DNA of 64,000 bases from positions 44,674 through 108,673 of the forward strand of contig DATLUO010000281.1 of the NCBI GenBank assembly GCA_035533075.1. The letters are read 5' to 3'. Numbering within the stretch: position 1 is the stretch's first letter; each line of letters opens with the position of its first letter. The notes beneath the pieces are model-generated. The model saw nothing but the letters and a program-made list of their open reading frames with translations, searched no databases and was not told the origin of the DNA. Shown here piece by piece: positions 61,271 through 64,000 of this stretch. The DNA is from Pirellulales bacterium (GTDB lineage: Bacteria > Planctomycetota > Planctomycetia > Pirellulales > JAICIG01). A program made the position numbers and the translations under genes.

Positions 61271-61960
61271 ATGCCGGACTGGGAGTGGATCGTTCATCGC
61301 ACCACGGAGCTGACGCACGACCATTGGTTGAAAGTGGTGGCATCGGGTGCGGCGCTGGCGTTCAGCAGCTTGTGGGCCTTTTTCTGGACCTGGCGGAGCT
61401 GGCGCAGTCGCCAAGACATGGACGTGATTCATGTTTCGCAGAACACGATCGTCGTGCGCCGAACCGGCGCCGACGACACCGAGGAGTTCTGGTTGATCCT
61501 CGACGTCCACTTCGAAGATCCTCTGGAGCAAGTCATCTCGCATCCGATGCCGCGACGACTGATCCGGAGAGCCGCCAAGAAGACGACCGAGAACCAACCG
61601 TTCCTGGTCTTTCCGAGCGAAGACCGCTGGTACGTCCTGAATCTGGTGCGGCTGGCGATTGCCGAGCCGTTCAAGGTTGGCACGGCCGCCAAGATGGTGC
61701 CCGACGCCAGGGTTGCGGAGGTGGAGTGCGTTTTCGCACTCACCTTTGAGCGATACAAAGGGATACGGCAGCGGAAGATCCGCGTGATGCTCGTTCCCCG
61801 TGCGGTGCTCGACAACCCGACTGTCTTCGAACGGCCGATGCGGCTGGAAGCGGAATCGCACCGCGATCGGATTACCACCTTGAAAGCGATGCAGCGCGAC
61901 TGGCTGCGAGGCGAAGAATCGCAGTTCTGCATGAACGTGCGGCTCAACGTGCCGCTGTAG
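61271..61960 (+). CDS. hypothetical protein with one membrane helix
   Basis: 229 aa from ATG 61271 (AAAGGATA upstream). One hydrophobic helix (about 21-41, VVASGAALAFSSLWAFFWTW), then a charged cytosolic domain with beta-rich segments (SQNTIVVRRTGADDTEEFWL, HPMPRRLIRRAAKKTTENQP). I recognise no family. Third gene after the TPM pair on the same strand. The 61961-62222 stretch after it shows nothing recognisable. Confidence 0.6.
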   Translation: MPDWEWIVHRTTELTHDHWLKVVASGAALAFSSLWAFFWTWRSWRSRQDMDVIHVSQNTIVVRRTGADDTEEFWLILDVHFEDPLEQVISHPMPRRLIRRAAKKTTENQPFLVFPSEDRWYVLNLVRLAIAEPFKVGTAAKMVPDARVAEVECVFALTFERYKGIRQRKIRVMLVPRAVLDNPTVFERPMRLEAESHRDRITTLKAMQRDWLRGEESQFCMNVRLNVPL

Positions 61961-62222
61961 CCGCCCAGGCGAGCGGGAGGCGCGAGTCTCCCGGTAAGGG
62001 GAGGTCTTTCTTCCCAGAGGTCGCTATGTAGTGACCGTTGCTCTTCGAGCATGTGGATTCAGAACCAACCGAACGACAATCATCGTCGAGGCAACCGGCG
62101 ACTTTGATCTTTCGGTAAGAGAGACGCTAACCGCCATGCCGCAATCTAGCCTCATTCCCCGCCAACGATAGACGTTTTTGGCACCGCACCCACAACCGCC
62201 CCGCCGACGCTAAAATGTAGGC

Positions 62223-62414
62223 ATGGCCATTAAATCGAGGTGGTATCGCTGGCCCCGCAACGCGCTCTGTTGCATTATGCTTGTCGAAAGCGTGTGGCTG
62301 GCCGTGCAGTGGTGGCTGACGAGACGCGAGGAATTGATCTATATGTTCTTCGTCATCGCCGTGCTCGCGGTCGAGCTTTCCATAGAGTGGCACCGCGACA
62401 AACAGGCCAAGTAG
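62223..62414 (+). CDS. 63-aa small membrane protein
   Basis: ATG 62223. One or two hydrophobic helices (residues 13-30 and 38-52) between basic ends (MAIKSRWYRWPRN ... EWHRDKQAK). No family recognised. Confidence 0.5.
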   Translation: MAIKSRWYRWPRNALCCIMLVESVWLAVQWWLTRREELIYMFFVIAVLAVELSIEWHRDKQAK

Positions 62415-62453
62415 CTCACCCCGCCCCGGCGGCTGCCGTGGTATGATGGCGGC

Positions 62454-62612
62454 ATGGAAGAGAAACCGTCTGTCAAAGTCGAGCGGCCACGCAAACGCTG
62501 GGAGCCGCTGATAAGCTTGAAAGACCTGGCGATGATCGGCGGAGCGATGCTGCTCCTCGGAGCCATTGCCATCGCATGCGTGTTCCTTGCAGTTAACAAT
62601 TTCAGGGAATAG
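62454..62612 (+). CDS. 52-aa small membrane protein
   Basis: ATG 62454 to TAG 62610-62612. A basic start (MEEKPSVKVERPRKRWE) and a single hydrophobic helix (residues 25-47, with GGAMLLLGAIAIACVFLAV). It follows the previous small membrane protein by 39 bp; probably a unit. No ribosome site is clear. No family recognised. Confidence 0.45.
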   Translation: MEEKPSVKVERPRKRWEPLISLKDLAMIGGAMLLLGAIAIACVFLAVNNFRE

Positions 62613-62709
62613 CCCCTGCCTAATTCCCGCGCACGCCGCTAGGCCCCCGAAACCCGGTTTTCATTTGACAGACTGGCAAATGGAATCACTACCTGCCGCC
62701 GTTGCCCGG

Positions 62710-62738
62710 TTGCCGCGCGCTGGCCGCGGCAGTATAAT
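62710..62738 (+). promoter_or_regulatory. sigma-70-type promoter of gap
   Basis: TTGCCG (62710-62715), 17-bp spacer, perfect TATAAT (62733-62738), 72 bp before the GTG start of gap. The best promoter match in the window. Confidence 0.65.
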
Positions 62739-62810
62739 TCGCGGTTTCGTCGCACGCGATTCTGCCCGCCGGTCCGATGGCGGGAGCGAACATAAACTAA
62801 GGAGATTCTC

Positions 62811-63836
62811 GTGGCAATTCGTGTCGCAATCAATGGTTTCGGCCGCATCGGCCGGCTGGTGTTCCGTAACTTGATGGCCCGGCCCGGCGAGTTCGAAGTC
62901 ATGGCCATCAACGATCTTACCGATACGGCCGCCCTGGCGAACCTGCTGAAGTACGACAGCATCCATCGCCGCTATCCCGGCACCGTCTCGCACGAAGAAG
63001 GGACGCTGATCGTGAGCGGCAAAAAGATCAAGGCGCTCGCCGAACGCGATCCGACCAAGCTCCCCTGGGGCGAGCTGAAGATCGATGTCGCCGTGGAAAG
63101 CACCGGCATTTTCACCGGCCGTGCGGGCGGCGGCAAGCCCGGCTACGACACCCACCTGCAGGCCGGTGCCAAACGGGTCGTGCTGAGCGCCCCGGCCAAA
63201 GACGGCGCCGACATCACCTGCGTGCTCGGCGTCAACGACGACAAGCTCTCGCCCGCTCACAAATGCATCTCCAACGCAAGCTGCACGACCAACTGCTTGG
63301 CGCCGGTGGCCAAGGTGCTGAACGACACCTTCGGCATCGACAAGGGCCTGATGACCACCACGCACGCCTACACCAACGACCAGAACGTACAGGATCTGCC
63401 GCACAAAGATCCTTATCGTGCCCGTGCCGCCGCGCTCAACATCATTCCCACCTCGACCGGCGCCGCCAAGGCCGTCGGTCTGGTCATTCCTGAGTTGCAA
63501 GGCAAGCTGACGGGCATCTCCATGCGCGTGCCCGTGCCGACCGGCAGCGTGGTCGACCTGACCGCCCTGATGAAACGCGACGTCACGGCCGAAGAGGTCA
63601 ACCAGGCCATCAAGAGAGCTGCCGAAGGGAAGATGAAAGGAATTCTGTGCTACACGGAAGACCCGATCGTCTCCAGCGACATCATCGGCGACTCGCACAG
63701 CTCGATCTTTGCGGCCGACTGGACGCAGGTCATCGGCGGCAACCTGCTGAAGGTCATAAGCTGGTACGACAACGAGTGGGGCTATAGTTGCCGAACCGTC
63801 GATCTGATCGAGCGCGTCGGCAAGTTGGGCCAGTAG
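62811..63836 (+). CDS. gap: type I glyceraldehyde-3-phosphate dehydrogenase
   Basis: 341 aa from GTG 62811 with AAGGAG upstream. NAD-binding [12 protein letters not shown] at the start, catalytic Cys158 in [12 protein letters not shown], phosphate-binding [14 protein letters not shown], and the C-terminal [11 protein letters not shown]. It oxidises and phosphorylates glyceraldehyde-3-phosphate in glycolysis. Its last 14 codons and stop recur in inverted orientation at 63956-64000. Confidence 0.97.
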   Translation: MAIRVAINGFGRIGRLVFRNLMARPGEFEVMAINDLTDTAALANLLKYDSIHRRYPGTVSHEEGTLIVSGKKIKALAERDPTKLPWGELKIDVAVESTGIFTGRAGGGKPGYDTHLQAGAKRVVLSAPAKDGADITCVLGVNDDKLSPAHKCISNASCTTNCLAPVAKVLNDTFGIDKGLMTTTHAYTNDQNVQDLPHKDPYRARAAALNIIPTSTGAAKAVGLVIPELQGKLTGISMRVPVPTGSVVDLTALMKRDVTAEEVNQAIKRAAEGKMKGILCYTEDPIVSSDIIGDSHSSIFAADWTQVIGGNLLKVISWYDNEWGYSCRTVDLIERVGKLGQ

Positions 63837-64000
63837 AGTTTCGGCAAAGCGGTAGGGTGGGGCCAGCGAGCTTGCGAGCGCCGGCCCACCACGTTGCTAA
63901 TGGTGGGCCGGCGCTCGCACGCACGCTGGCCCCACCCTACCGCGTTGCCGAAACTCTACTGGCCCAACTTGCCGACGCGCTCGATCAGATCGACGGTTCG
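63792..64000 (+). repeat. large imperfect palindrome spanning the gap 3' end
   Basis: From 63792 the sequence is mirrored about a centre near 63896: the last 40 bp of gap are repeated perfectly (63961-64000 is their reverse complement), the following 20 bp with one mismatch, and the two 39-bp elements (63852-63890 plus, 63902-63940 minus) with two mismatches. The palindrome may continue past the window. Confidence 0.95.
63956..64000 (-). CDS. C-terminal end of a second gap copy, convergent with gap (partial)
   Basis: On the minus strand, CTA at 63956-63958 is a TAG stop and the preceding 14 codons read [14 protein letters not shown], identical in protein and DNA to the end of gap. Whether a full second gap gene lies beyond 64000 cannot be seen. 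Confidence 0.6.
   Translation of the reverse strand, partial: RTVDLIERVGKLGQ

Overview
The window looks like a chromosomal segment of a Planctomycete, most likely a Pirellulales/Gemmataceae-type lineage. This is an inference from several things: high GC; long secreted proteins typical of the phylum (a PVC-type haem-binding dehydrogenase, an ELWxxDGT/DUF4214 protein with the LEDRSLLSA N-terminal motif, VWA+HEAT and PQQ-propeller proteins); a type B succinate dehydrogenase; and unusually dense families of short dispersed repeats. Genes sit in short, mixed-strand operons, and start codons include GTG and TTG.

Layout. 0-9.4 kb: the 3' end of a C45-type acyltransferase/hydrolase, an ABC-2 type exporter pair, a HEAT+VWA protein with a small membrane partner, a large DUF3604/PHP-like protein, and an operon of a beta-flower protein, a 2Fe-2S ferredoxin and a TVP38/VTT membrane protein. 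10-25.8 kb: a zinc-ribbon/HEAT protein, MgtE, two tandem AI-2E family permeases, a dienelactone-hydrolase-like protein without its catalytic His, a DUF2617 protein, a CPBP protease with a PQQ propeller protein, glycogen phosphorylase, an ankyrin protein and a PIG-L deacetylase. 25.9-33.5 kb: a frame-broken small gene, then a promoter and a metal/drug-efflux-like RND operon whose adaptor is an unusual tandem fusion of two adaptor modules. 33.7-46.3 kb: two amidohydrolase genes (one a double-domain fusion), a convergent type II restriction-modification pair, a TolC-family channel, a small thioredoxin, a possible nuclease-like protein, and a lip cluster: a lipoyl-like domain lacking the lipoyl lysine, canonical LipA, and a LipB-like protein lacking both catalytic residues. 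46.7-55.7 kb: a response regulator, sdhC-sdhA-(105-aa conserved protein)-sdhB, a ParD/ParE toxin-antitoxin pair and a cytochrome-containing dehydrogenase. 55.7-64 kb: tRNA-Leu(UAG), the ELWxxDGT protein, two TPM-domain proteins, small proteins, and gap (GAPDH), whose 3' end is repeated in inverted orientation at the window edge.

The most distinctive non-coding feature is a mosaic of repeats: a 39-bp element present about 14 times, often as inverted pairs; several other hairpin-forming inverted repeats with different sequences; and tandem arrays whose units differ in sequence but are always 7 bp. Many of these begin exactly at, or supply part of, a gene's stop codon, and two seem to have become the coding sequence of a signal-peptide N-terminus. 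The strongest protein-level puzzle is the lip cluster, in which lipoyl synthase is intact while its two partners lack the residues that define their chemistry.
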